From Acetobacteraceae bacterium (GTDB taxonomy: Bacteria; Pseudomonadota; Alphaproteobacteria; Acetobacterales; Acetobacteraceae), in the NCBI GenBank assembly GCA_947476855.1, contig CANJSR010000044.1, positions 1 to 17,273 of the forward strand: a stretch of 17,273 bases of DNA. Reading direction: 5' to 3'. Every line of letters starts with the position of its first letter. Within the stretch, counting starts at the first letter, position 1. The position numbers and the translations under genes were made by a program. Shown here piece by piece: positions 7,608 to 14,534 of the stretch. The notes under the pieces are model-generated. The model did not search any database and was not told the origin of the DNA. It saw only the letters and a list, made by a program, of their open reading frames with translations.

Positions 7608-8504
7608 ATGTCCATCACCATCAAGCCGTTGCACGACCTGTTCTGTGCCGAAATCGGCGGCGTCGATACCGGCCAACCGATGGACGACTACACCTTCGCC
7701 GAAATCCGGGCGGTGTTCGAGGAATACTCCGTCCTCGTTTTCCGTAACCAGACTCTAGACGACGCGCGCCAGATCGCCTTCAGCCAGCGCTTCGGACCCT
7801 TGGAAATCGCCGGCAAGGCCAATCCCGCCACCGGAACCCCCTTCGCTCGGCAGTCCAACCTGGACATCAAGACCGGGGCCGTGATCCCGCCCGAGGATCG
7901 GCGGATGATCTACCAGAAGGGCAATTATCTGTGGCATTCCGACAGCTCATTCCGCGGGGTGCCGTCGCTGTGCTCCCTGCTGTCGGCGCGGATCGTGCCG
8001 CCCGAGGGCGGCAACACCGAATTTGCCTGCATGCGCGCCGCCTATGACGCGCTGCCCGAGGACATCAAGCAGAAGCTGGAAGGCCTGATTGCGGAACACA
8101 GCCTGGTCTATTCACGCGATACGGTGTCCGTCGGGTCGATGACGCCCGAGATGATCGCGGAACTGCCAGGCGCCTGGCAGGTCATGGTGCGGACCAATTC
8201 GGTGAATGGCCGCAAAGCGATCTATGCCGGGGCGCATGCGTCCCACGTCATCGGCTGGCCGCGGGAGGAAGGGCGTGCCTTCATCAAGTGGCTGAATGAG
8301 TTCTCGACCCAGCCGCAATTCTGCTACTCGCACAAGTGGCGAGATGGGGACATGGTGATGTGGGATAATCGCGCGACCCTGCATCGGGCCACGGCCTATG
8401 ACACGATCCGCCACAAGCGCCTGATGCAAAGGACGACCGTGGGCGGCGATGCGCCAACGGTGCCGCAGCCCGACCGGTATGAACTCGGGTCCGCGGCCGG
8501 CTGA
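7608..8504 (+). CDS. TauD/TfdA-family 2-oxoglutarate/Fe(II) dioxygenase
   Basis: A 298-residue enzyme of typical length for the TauD/TfdA family, which hydroxylates taurine, 2,4-D, alkyl sulfates, carnitine precursors and related compounds next to a heteroatom so that the product breaks apart. The iron ligands are H110-S-D112 in LWHSDSSFRG and H259 in TLHRATAYD. An arginine a short distance later (RHKRLMQRTTVGG) fits the 2-oxoglutarate-binding Arg of the family. The N-terminus MSITIKPLHDLFCAEIGGVD and EYSVLVFRNQTL are also characteristic. AAGGAA precedes the ATG. The layout GTPFARQSNLD is closer to TfdA-like than to TauD taurine enzymes, but the substrate cannot be fixed. A hairpin follows immediately. 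Confidence 0.92.
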   Translation: MSITIKPLHDLFCAEIGGVDTGQPMDDYTFAEIRAVFEEYSVLVFRNQTLDDARQIAFSQRFGPLEIAGKANPATGTPFARQSNLDIKTGAVIPPEDRRMIYQKGNYLWHSDSSFRGVPSLCSLLSARIVPPEGGNTEFACMRAAYDALPEDIKQKLEGLIAEHSLVYSRDTVSVGSMTPEMIAELPGAWQVMVRTNSVNGRKAIYAGAHASHVIGWPREEGRAFIKWLNEFSTQPQFCYSHKWRDGDMVMWDNRATLHRATAYDTIRHKRLMQRTTVGGDAPTVPQPDRYELGSAAG

Positions 8505-8505
8505 T

Positions 8506-8538
8506 CCATCGGGATGATGGCTCGCATTATCCCGATGG
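8506..8538. terminator. Bidirectional hairpin between convergent genes
   Basis: A perfect 10-bp stem, CCATCGGGAT (8506-8515) and ATCCCGATGG (8529-8538), with a 13-nt loop. It lies 1 nt after the dioxygenase stop and 9 nt beyond the end of the convergent DUF3309 gene, so it can end transcripts from both sides. Confidence 0.7.
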
Positions 8539-8547
8539 GGGCAGGGT

Positions 8548-8700
8548 TCAGAGTCGACCGGTCAATACAAGCACGATGACGATCAGCAGAAGAATGCCGA
8601 GACCGCCGCTGGGGAAGTAGCCCCAGTTGGCGCTGTGCTGCCAACCCGGGAAGACACCGATCAGCAGCAGGACGAGGACGACGATCAGGATTGTTTGCAT
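8548..8700 (-). CDS. DUF3309 family small membrane protein
   Basis: A 50-residue protein with two hydrophobic segments (about residues 3-16 and 31-48) joined by GWQHSANWGYFPSGGLGI. The conserved WGYxPSGGLG loop and the TGRL end are the hallmark of DUF3309, a family of tiny membrane proteins common in Proteobacteria and of unknown function. The ATG at 8698-8700 has AAGGA about 9 nt upstream. It is the last of four tightly spaced leftward genes, 12 nt after the CsbD gene. Relatives often sit beside CsbD-like stress genes, so a role in membrane stress is a reasonable inference, not a demonstrated one. Confidence 0.85.
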   Translation of the reverse strand: MQTILIVVLVLLLIGVFPGWQHSANWGYFPSGGLGILLLIVIVLVLTGRL

Positions 8701-8712
8701 GACGTTACGTCC

Positions 8713-8886
8713 TTACTCGCCGCGGAGCGTGTCCTTCACGCTCCCAACCGCGTTCTGAACCTTGCCTTCGGTCTTCTTCAGCTTGCCGTCAGCTTCCAGC
8801 TTGGCGTCGCCGACAAGGCGCCCGACGGTTTCCTTGACGGTGCCGACCGCCTGTTTGCCGGCGCCGATGATTCTGTCTTTGTCCAT
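8713..8886 (-). CDS. CsbD family stress protein
   Basis: A 57-residue, lysine-rich, amphipathic helical protein with the CsbD pattern: DRIIGAGKQAVGTVKETVG, LVGDAKLEADGKLKKTEGK and QNAVGSVKDTLRG. CsbD proteins accumulate under general stress (sigma-B in Bacillus, general stress response elsewhere); their biochemical role is unknown. I chose the ATG at 8884-8886 because AGGAG lies 10 nt upstream. A TTG at 8895 would add three residues but sits 1-2 nt from that ribosome site and is unlikely. There is no signal peptide, so it is cytoplasmic. It lies 30 nt after the entericidin-like gene and 12 nt before DUF3309. Confidence 0.92.
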   Translation of the reverse strand: MDKDRIIGAGKQAVGTVKETVGRLVGDAKLEADGKLKKTEGKVQNAVGSVKDTLRGE

Positions 8887-8916
8887 TTTATTCAATCTCC
8901 TGCAATCAGATCGCCG

Positions 8917-9069
8917 TTACGGCGTGTTCTTCTTGGCGCTGGAGGTCATGGCGTCCCCGGCGGCGGAGAGGTCCTGGCCGGCGCCGGCGGTGGTGTGGCA
9001 GGCCGAGAGGAAAGAGACGCTGCCCAGCAGGAGAATGGCGGCGAGGGGCATGGCAAAGCGGTTCTTCAT
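8917..9069 (-). CDS. Entericidin-like small lipoprotein
   Basis: A 50-residue precursor starting MKNRFAMPLAAILLLG with a clear lipobox LSAC (Cys24). The mature part is only about 27 residues: CHTTAGAGQDLSAAGDAMTS followed by a lysine-rich tail. The order Cys, then a G-x-G-x-D-L stretch and an alanine-rich amphipathic helix, is that of the EcnA/EcnB entericidin family, small envelope lipoproteins induced by stress or stationary phase. The AAGGA ribosome site is well placed before the ATG at 9067-9069. It lies 43 nt downstream of the glycine-zipper lipoprotein gene. The call rests on lipobox and residue pattern only, because the mature peptide is too short for more. Confidence 0.8.
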   Translation of the reverse strand: MKNRFAMPLAAILLLGSVSFLSACHTTAGAGQDLSAAGDAMTSSAKKNTP

Positions 9070-9112
9070 GGACTTTTTCCTTCACTGTAGATTGGAAACG
9101 CGTGAACCTGGC

Positions 9113-9361
9113 TTAGCGCCAGACAGGCTTGCCGAGGTTGACGTCATTGCCGCTGGTGACCGCGCCGCCAACGGCGCCGACGCCACCACCAATCAATGCG
9201 CCAGTCAGGGGGCTGCCGCCGGTTACCGCGCCGATCGCGGCGCCGGCACCGGCGCCCATCAGGCCGCCGGATACCGCGCGATCTCCGGTGCTGTAGCCAC
9301 AGGCGCTCAGGCCAAGCGCAAGGCTTGCCAGGACGAGCGTGGACGCTGTCATCGATGACAT
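9113..9361 (-). CDS. Glycine-zipper lipoprotein
   Basis: An 82-residue precursor with a lipoprotein signal peptide (MSSMTASTLVLASLALG, lipobox LSAC, Cys21). The mature part carries GLMGAGAGAAIGAVTGG and GALIGGGVGAVGGAV, two small-residue zipper helices of the kind seen in SlyB/Rcc01693-type outer-membrane glycine-zipper proteins. These pack as helix pairs in membranes and probably stabilise the envelope. The ATG at 9359-9361 follows AAAGGA at a good distance; an upstream ATG at 9391 would put a charged extension before the signal peptide and is unlikely. It is the first gene of the four-gene leftward stress-type cluster, so its promoter should lie within 9362-9589. Confidence 0.85.
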   Translation of the reverse strand: MSSMTASTLVLASLALGLSACGYSTGDRAVSGGLMGAGAGAAIGAVTGGSPLTGALIGGGVGAVGGAVTSGNDVNLGKPVWR

Positions 9362-9474
9362 GGTCGGTTCCTTTCTGAAATGGGAATGCACGACGCAACC
9401 GTTCCTTTCGTCCGTTATGATCGGATGTAGTCGGAAACGTTTTGTGAAGCGGGCTGAAAGAGATCAGAGAGCGT

Positions 9475-9487
9475 AGTGACTTTCACT
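9475..9487. promoter_or_regulatory. Short palindrome upstream of the small-protein cluster
   Basis: AGTGA and TCACT arms separated by CTT lie in the 228-nt gap (9362-9589) that should hold the promoter of the leftward four-gene cluster. The arms are only 5 bp, so an operator role is speculative. I could not recognise clear -35/-10 elements in this gap. Confidence 0.2.
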
Positions 9488-9589
9488 CACCAGCCTGGGT
9501 TTAATATTCTTACTACTGATCCTATATGGGGCCTCTGAAGGTCGATACCAGGGGTATTCGTTCGGAAACGCGGAACGTCACCCCAATCA

Positions 9590-10351
9590 TCAATGCCAGT
9601 CCATTTCCCGCAGAACATGCCGTAATGGCCAACTCGATATCTGCATCACGCCATCCAGCGGCCGATCCATCTCCAAAATCAGGAAGATCGATCCTCCGAT
9701 CGCCAGTCCGCACACCAGGAACGCGGCAATGACCAATCCGTTCCGTGGCGCATTCATGCCAAAGCTTGCGAAGATGACGGTGATCCACGACACCAGCACC
9801 ACCAGGACGATGGGAGACACCGTCGCCCCCTGTTCGGCCACCAGCAGCCATCTCTGGCGCAGCAACTCTATATTGATGGTCAGCGCCTGGTCCCGCAGCC
9901 ACTTCTGCCCGTCATCCACCGGCGTCAGGGCGCGAACAGCCTCCCGCACCTGTTCCATCAGGCGGGAGGACGCCTCATCGGACAGGTGGGGCGGGCCGCC
10001 GGCGGTGGGCCAGACGTCGTTCAGCAATGTGACCGTATAGCGGCGGAGAAGGTCCTTCGGTACGGCGGCATCCCCGCCGTAGTCGCGCAGGGTCTCGTTC
10101 AGCAGCGCGAGTTCCGCGGCATAACGCCGCACGGCGTTGTCGGACGTATCATATGATGTCTTCGCGGTGGCGATCAGCAGGCCCAGGACGAGAGAGGACA
10201 GCACGGACAACATGCCCACCCCCAATCGGACGGCGTCCTGCGACTCCTTCGTCAGATGGATGGGACGAAGAATACGGTGCATGAAAAGGCCGAAGAGACT
10301 ACCCGAAAAGACACATGCCGCAACAAGAATACTGATTATGATTGATCTCAT
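9590..10351 (-). CDS. DUF4239 (bestrophin-like) membrane protein
   Basis: A 253-residue protein with four likely membrane helices: near residues 3-25 (IIISILVAACVFSGSLFGLF), 45-65 (GVGMLSVLSSLVLGLLIATA), 180-202 (SPIVLVVLVSWITVIFASFG) and 207-230 (NGLVIAAFLVCGLAIGGSIF). A long soluble helical part lies between the second and third. The motif LGLLIATAKTSYD and the acidic C-terminal LILEMDRPLDG are typical of DUF4239, annotated as bestrophin-domain-like and of unknown function. A loose AGGT lies before the ATG at 10349-10351. It is divergent from ydbH with 63 nt between starts, so the two may share a control region. It is separated by 228 nt from the downstream stress cluster and probably belongs to its own transcript. 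Confidence 0.8.
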   Translation of the reverse strand: MRSIIISILVAACVFSGSLFGLFMHRILRPIHLTKESQDAVRLGVGMLSVLSSLVLGLLIATAKTSYDTSDNAVRRYAAELALLNETLRDYGGDAAVPKDLLRRYTVTLLNDVWPTAGGPPHLSDEASSRLMEQVREAVRALTPVDDGQKWLRDQALTINIELLRQRWLLVAEQGATVSPIVLVVLVSWITVIFASFGMNAPRNGLVIAAFLVCGLAIGGSIFLILEMDRPLDGVMQISSWPLRHVLREMDWH

Positions 10352-10414
10352 GAACAGACCTATCGCTCGGCTTCTCTTTCAGCAAGCAAGTAGTGTGATC
10401 AGGGACCGATTGCG

Positions 10415-12217
10415 ATGACCGTCCGCATGCGGTGGAAGGGTGCGGTGGCGACGGTCGCGGGCCTGCTGGTCGCCCTCGCGGCGATTGGTTGGACCTGGCG
10501 GATCGATGTGTCGCGGCGGGCGGCGACCTGGCTGCTCGACCGTGGCGGGGTTGGTCCGGTCAGCCTGACGGTCGCCGCGATCGACCTCGGCGGCCTGCAC
10601 GCGCGCGACATCAGCCTGTTCGGCGGCGCGGTCCGGGTGGAGGCGCTGACCCTGTCCTACGACCCCCGCCAGTTGGTCACCGGAACCCTGCGCCAGGCGA
10701 CGGTGACCAGACCGAACGTGACGCTGGGCATGACGGAGGCCGGGCTGGAGGTGGGCGGGATGTCTCTCTCCGGGACCGAAAGCGGGCCGTCATTCCTCGA
10801 CAAGGTGCGGATCGACGCGCTGCGGATCGTCGAGGGGCATATCGTGATCAACACGCCAACGGGGCCGCTGGAGGCGACGGTCTCGACGGAACTCGCGATG
10901 GCGGGGACGGACATCACCGGTTCAGCGCTCAGCGCGGAGATCTCCGTCCCGACCGCGGGACGCACGCGGATCGAGGCACCGACCATCGCGCTGTCACTGG
11001 CGGACGGCGGCATCGGACTGCGCTTTACGGACGTGGCGGTGCGGCCAAGCGACCTGGCGTGGGAGATGGAGGGGCTGGATGGCACCCTGGCGTGGAAGAA
11101 CGGCCGCCTGGCCGCGGCGCTGACGTCGGGCCGCGTGAACAGCACCGAGACGCCCATGGTCGTCAGCCCCGTCCACCTGACGGCGGACGCGTCGATGGAC
11201 GGACCGAGGATCGACTTCACCCTGGCCGGTGCCATCCAGCCGCCATCGGGCACGCTGCGGCTCGAGGCAGCCGGGCACCATGACCGGGCCTCCGGCAAGG
11301 GGACGTCCACGATCACCGCCGGCCCGGTCGTCTTCCGCGCCGGTGGCCCACGGCCCCGGGACCTGTTTCCGATCCTGGCAGGTGCGATGCCTGAGCTGTC
11401 CGGTTCCGTGGGGCTGTCCGGGTCCGTGTCCTGGGAGGGGGCGGTCCTGACGCCGGCCCTGGTTTTGCGGCTCGCCGATGGGGTCTACGAACCGAAAGGT
11501 GTTCGCCTGAGTGGCGTTCGTAGCGACATCGCCTTGTCCGGCCTCTGGCCCGTCGCCACGCGACCGAAGCAGGTCATCACCGGCACGGTGGAAGCCGGCG
11601 GCCTGCCGGCGATCCGCGCGACCCTGACCTTTCAACTGCTGCCGAAACCGGCCCTGCGGATCGAGTCCAGCCGGATGGAGTTCCTCGGCGGCCGCATCAC
11701 GACCTCCCCCTTCGTCGTCGATCCGGCCAAGCCCAACCTCGATACCACGATCGCGCTGCACCAGGTCGACCTGGGGGAGTTCTTCAAGCTGATCGGCGTC
11801 GACGGACTGGGCGGCGCGGGGCGGCTGGACGGCACCATTCCCCTTTCGGTCGGCCCCGGCACCGTCGTGATTCGCGACGGCCATCTGGCGGCGACCGAGC
11901 CTGGGGTCATCCGCCTCGACAGCGGCGCCTTGCCGAAGCAGATCACCGAAGCGGGTGAGTCCATGACCCTCGTGCTGCAGGCCCTGGCCGACTTCCACTA
12001 CGACACCCTGACCGTCGATCTGGCCGGCGCGGCGGCGGGCGACGGCACCGTGCTTCTGAAACTTCAAGGTAAAAACCCCAACCTCCTTGATGGACGGCCC
12101 TTCCATATCAATATCCGTTTGGAGAGCAACTTCGATCGACTGGTCGATATCGCGCTCAGGAGCATGGAAGCCGCGCAAGCATTGTTGCGTCGAACCACAG
12201 GGAGTGCGCGACGGTGA
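10415..12217 (+). CDS. ydbH: YdbH-like AsmA-type inter-membrane bridge protein
   Basis: A 600-residue protein with one N-terminal membrane anchor (about residues 8-27, VATVAGLLVALAAIGW). A long beta-rich periplasmic part of repeating amphipathic strands follows, then a C-terminal YdbH domain (about 450-600: DLGEFFKLIGVDGLGGAGRLDG, GTVVIRDGHLAA, LADFHYDTLTVDL, FHINIRLESNFDRLVDIAL). In E. coli, YdbH acts redundantly with TamB and YhdP in moving phospholipid from inner to outer membrane, and its C-terminus joins the lipoprotein YnbE. The two genes that follow are ynbE- and ydbL-like, which strongly supports the call. At 600 residues it is much shorter than E. coli YdbH (about 880), so the predicted groove may be shorter. 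AGGGA precedes the ATG. Confidence 0.88.
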   Translation: MTVRMRWKGAVATVAGLLVALAAIGWTWRIDVSRRAATWLLDRGGVGPVSLTVAAIDLGGLHARDISLFGGAVRVEALTLSYDPRQLVTGTLRQATVTRPNVTLGMTEAGLEVGGMSLSGTESGPSFLDKVRIDALRIVEGHIVINTPTGPLEATVSTELAMAGTDITGSALSAEISVPTAGRTRIEAPTIALSLADGGIGLRFTDVAVRPSDLAWEMEGLDGTLAWKNGRLAAALTSGRVNSTETPMVVSPVHLTADASMDGPRIDFTLAGAIQPPSGTLRLEAAGHHDRASGKGTSTITAGPVVFRAGGPRPRDLFPILAGAMPELSGSVGLSGSVSWEGAVLTPALVLRLADGVYEPKGVRLSGVRSDIALSGLWPVATRPKQVITGTVEAGGLPAIRATLTFQLLPKPALRIESSRMEFLGGRITTSPFVVDPAKPNLDTTIALHQVDLGEFFKLIGVDGLGGAGRLDGTIPLSVGPGTVVIRDGHLAATEPGVIRLDSGALPKQITEAGESMTLVLQALADFHYDTLTVDLAGAAAGDGTVLLKLQGKNPNLLDGRPFHINIRLESNFDRLVDIALRSMEAAQALLRRTTGSARR

Positions 12218-12399
12218 ATGCCCGAATAGTTTCAACCCTGCTGCTTCTGCCCCTGGTGGCAGCCTGCACGCCGACCGTCGAGGTCCGGCTTCCGCAGGAG
12301 CCGATCACGATCAATCTCAACATCAAGCTCGACGCCGATGTGCGCCTCCGCGTCGAAGAGCAGGCAAAACGCGATGTCGTATCAAAGCCGATCTTCTGA
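12214..12399 (+). CDS. ynbE: YnbE-like outer-membrane lipoprotein
   Basis: A 61-residue lipoprotein with a signal peptide and lipobox VAAC (Cys18), then a short strand-rich mature part reading PTVEVRLPQEPITINLNIK, the YnbE signature. In E. coli YnbE sits in the outer membrane and adds beta-strands to the C-terminal end of YdbH to complete the bridge. It starts with GTG inside a GTGA overlap with the ydbH stop, with AGGGAG upstream, so it is translationally coupled to ydbH. The matched family, tiny size and gene order make this call firm despite the short sequence. Confidence 0.9.
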   Translation: MNARIVSTLLLLPLVAACTPTVEVRLPQEPITINLNIKLDADVRLRVEEQAKRDVVSKPIF

Positions 12400-12772
12400 G
12401 CAGGCACGCCGTGGCGCCGACCCGACAAGGCGGCGGTTGGCCGGTCTCGTCGCGGTGGGGATCGGCATCCTGTTGTTGCAGCCGTTCCCGGCGGCTCAGG
12501 CACAATCCCGCCTTTTGGACGCGCCCCGCGCGGCGGGAACGGTGGGGGAGCGCTTCGACGGCTATGCCGCCGCGCGCGATGGTGCCTCGGCCGATGTCGT
12601 GAACCTGGTCCAGCAGGTGAACGCCGAACGCCGAGCGGTCTATGCCCAGCGCGCCGCGACCGACAAGGTGCCGATCGAGGCGATCGGCAAGATCTACGCA
12701 ATGGAAATCATGAAGTCCGCGCCAGCGAAGACGTGGTTCCTGTCCGAATCCGGGCAGTGGTCGCAGAAGTAG
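12374..12772 (+). CDS. ydbL: YdbL-like periplasmic protein (DUF1318)
   Basis: A 132-residue exported protein. The N-terminus is charged (PTRRRLAGL), followed by a hydrophobic stretch LVAVGIGILLLQPFPAAQAQ with a likely cleavage after AQA. The mature domain, including VNLVQQVNAERRAVYAQRA, VPIEAIGKIYAMEI and APAKTWFL, matches DUF1318/YdbL, where the conserved VNxxR and the GxxxA stretch recur. In E. coli YdbL is thought to modulate YdbH-YnbE assembly. The ATG at 12374 overlaps the end of ynbE by 26 nt; an in-frame ATG at 12338 would overlap further. The RR ahead of the hydrophobic core resembles a Tat motif, but it lacks the usual FLK, so Sec export is as likely. Confidence 0.87.
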   Translation: MSYQSRSSEQARRGADPTRRRLAGLVAVGIGILLLQPFPAAQAQSRLLDAPRAAGTVGERFDGYAAARDGASADVVNLVQQVNAERRAVYAQRAATDKVPIEAIGKIYAMEIMKSAPAKTWFLSESGQWSQK

Positions 12773-12838
12773 CCCGACGGTCCACGTTTGATCGCATGAT
12801 TCACGGCCTGGGACGTCTACGCTCAGACCAATCATGCC

Positions 12839-13423
12839 CTACGGCTTCAGCACGCGCGACGTCCGCATCCGGCCGCCTTCTCCGGCCAGCACCACGGCGG
12901 GCGTCGTAAAATCCTCGCCGGTGATGAACGCGTCGAGGCCGGCGCAGAAATAGGCGTTGCACACATCGGACCGCAGCGACCGGGGCAGGGTGCAGCCCTG
13001 CTCGCCATGAAACACGCAGGACCCCTGGTAGGCGGCGGGCGGCAGGCGGCTGACATACAGCATCAACACGGCGCGCGCATCGAGGTCCGGCTGTTCGGCG
13101 CGCACACGTGCGAGCGTCTGCTCATCCAGATAGGCATGATCGCCCCCGCCCTTGCAGCACCAGCCGTTGCACATGGCGCAGGCGGTCTGCGTGACGCGAG
13201 CGACGAACGCGCCAAGATCGGCCGGTGGCGGAGGGGTCGGCGTCGTTGGCGCCTTCATCACCCGCAGAGCGCGCAAGGCCGTCACCAGATGCTTCCGCAG
13301 CCGCCGCCCCCGTTCGGCGGAGGCGGGCACCAGCGTCCGCTCGCTTCTGGGCACCATGATCGGCTGGGTGTCGTCGTCGGTGTCCGGGTTCTGTCTTCGC
13401 ATCCTCGGTTCCAACCCATCCAT
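12839..13423 (-). CDS. YkgJ-like cysteine-cluster protein
   Basis: A protein of up to 194 residues whose C-terminal two thirds carry a cysteine pattern: CAMCNGWCC (about 82-90), then C-x8-C (GSCVFHGEQGC, near 135-145), and CNAYFC (about 155-160). This CxxCxxxCC start followed by C..C..CxxxxC is that of the YkgJ/FliB-like putative zinc- or iron-chelating domain, whose members probably hold a metal or iron-sulfur cluster. The N-terminal 60 residues are charged or proline-rich and may be disordered. The start is uncertain: ATG at 13423 abuts a hairpin and has no good ribosome site; ATGs at 13402 and 13357 are alternatives. It converges on ydbL with 66 nt between the stops. Confidence 0.7.
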   Translation of the reverse strand: MDGLEPRMRRQNPDTDDDTQPIMVPRSERTLVPASAERGRRLRKHLVTALRALRVMKAPTTPTPPPPADLGAFVARVTQTACAMCNGWCCKGGGDHAYLDEQTLARVRAEQPDLDARAVLMLYVSRLPPAAYQGSCVFHGEQGCTLPRSLRSDVCNAYFCAGLDAFITGEDFTTPAVVLAGEGGRMRTSRVLKP

Positions 13424-13447
13424 CCGGGGGCCACGCAGGGCCCCCGG
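13424..13447 (-). terminator. Strong hairpin between the crotonase and YkgJ-like genes
   Basis: A perfect 9-bp stem, CCGGGGGCC (13424-13432) and GGCCCCCGG (13439-13447), with a 6-nt loop. It lies 15 nt after the crotonase stop and directly touches the first ATG of the YkgJ-like frame. It may terminate the crotonase transcript or hide that start codon. There is no T-run. Confidence 0.6.
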
Positions 13448-13462
13448 CGGTGATGGTCCGGC

Positions 13463-14356
13463 CTACCAGGTGGCCTTCGTCTTCTTCTTCTTCTCCTCCC
13501 GCCGCAGGTAATGCTGGCGGAGATTCTCGGGCAGTGTGTTCGGATCGATCGCCGCGCCGCCGACCAACTGCCGGTGGGCGTGGCCAAGCTGGTGCATCAC
13601 GAAGGCATAGTGCATCGAGGTGCGGCGCCCCTGCGCGTCCTGCGCGTGGTTCACCTGCGCCTTGGTCATGTTCAGCGTCCAGGACGTGTGCGCCGTCAGT
13701 CGTTCGGCCAGGTCGAGGGTGTATTTCTCCAGATCGGCGCGGGGCACCACCTCATTCACCATGCCGGCCTGTTCGGCCTTGGCCACCGAGAGCTCTCCGG
13801 TCAGCAGCCACATCTTGGCGCGCCGCGGCCCGATCTCCCACGGATAGGCATAGAATTCGACGCCCGAGCCGCCCATCTTGCCCGATGTGCAGATGAACTG
13901 CGCGTCGTCGCTGGCAATGATCAGATCCGAGCACCAGGCGAGCATCAGGCCGCCGGTCATGCAGCGGCCCTGCACCTGCGCGATCATCGGCTTGGAGATG
14001 TTGCGCCACCGCTCGGTGATCTCCAGGTAGATTTCCATCTCGCGGGAGTAGCGGCCCTCGGCGCCGGGCTGGTCGAAATTGGCCCAGGTGCCGACGACGG
14101 GGAAATCCTCCCACGTCTTGTCGCCGTCGCCGGACAGGTCGTGGCCCGAGCTGAAATGCTGGCCCACGGCCGCCAGGACGATGATCTTGATGTGCGATTG
14201 CCGCACGGCGTGGTCGAACGCGGCGTTCAGGTCGTACGTCATCTGCATGTTCTGCGCGTTGCGCTTTTCCGGACGGTTCAGCGTCACGCGCGCCACGCCG
14301 GGGCGAGGCTCATCGTAAAGGATCGTCTCGAACGTCGGGAGTTCGGCTTCGGACAT
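13463..14356 (-). CDS. Crotonase-fold protein (enoyl-CoA hydratase family) lacking both catalytic Glu
   Basis: A 297-residue protein aligned without gaps to the core of enoyl-CoA hydratase. It has RVTLNRPEKRNAQN, the oxyanion-hole stretches HFSSGHDL (67-74) and GRCMTGGLMLAW (130-141), then AQFICTSGKMG (152-162) and the TGELSVAKAEQAGMVNEVV segment. The two acid/base glutamates of rat hydratase (E144, E164) align with Met138 and Ser158, while Glu167 is the nearest acid in the following loop. It thus likely activates a CoA thioester for a different reaction (isomerase, hydrolase, dehalogenase or decarboxylase). The C-terminus ends in a lysine-rich KKKKTKATW tail. A strong AGGAGG precedes the ATG. 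It is divergent from the first sulfotransferase. Confidence 0.88.
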   Translation of the reverse strand: MSEAELPTFETILYDEPRPGVARVTLNRPEKRNAQNMQMTYDLNAAFDHAVRQSHIKIIVLAAVGQHFSSGHDLSGDGDKTWEDFPVVGTWANFDQPGAEGRYSREMEIYLEITERWRNISKPMIAQVQGRCMTGGLMLAWCSDLIIASDDAQFICTSGKMGGSGVEFYAYPWEIGPRRAKMWLLTGELSVAKAEQAGMVNEVVPRADLEKYTLDLAERLTAHTSWTLNMTKAQVNHAQDAQGRRTSMHYAFVMHQLGHAHRQLVGGAAIDPNTLPENLRQHYLRREEKKKKTKATW

Positions 14357-14534
14357 CGGTTCCTCCTGGGTATTGACCGGTGGCCCAATGGCTACACCAT
14401 TTTCCGGGCGTGTCGAAGAACCCGGCGACCTCGGCCATGCCGATCGACGTCCGATGCGGTTGTGGCATGATGCGGGTCAATCTGGTTTGTTGCGGCCGAC
14501 CGGACCAATGGCCTTTCACGAGGGTTCACCCGCA

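Noticed and set aside
9362..9589. EcfG-type general stress promoter (GGAAC, 16-17 nt, CGTT) ahead of the small-protein cluster
   Set aside because: On the minus strand GGAAC occurs near 9401-9405 and just before the start codon, but neither has CGTT at the right distance, so I do not call a promoter.
10994..12235. Open frame of 413 codons on the minus strand, opposite ydbH
   Set aside because: Low-complexity Arg/Gln/Asp/Gly-rich translation with no family resemblance; ydbH with its ynbE-ydbL context explains the region.
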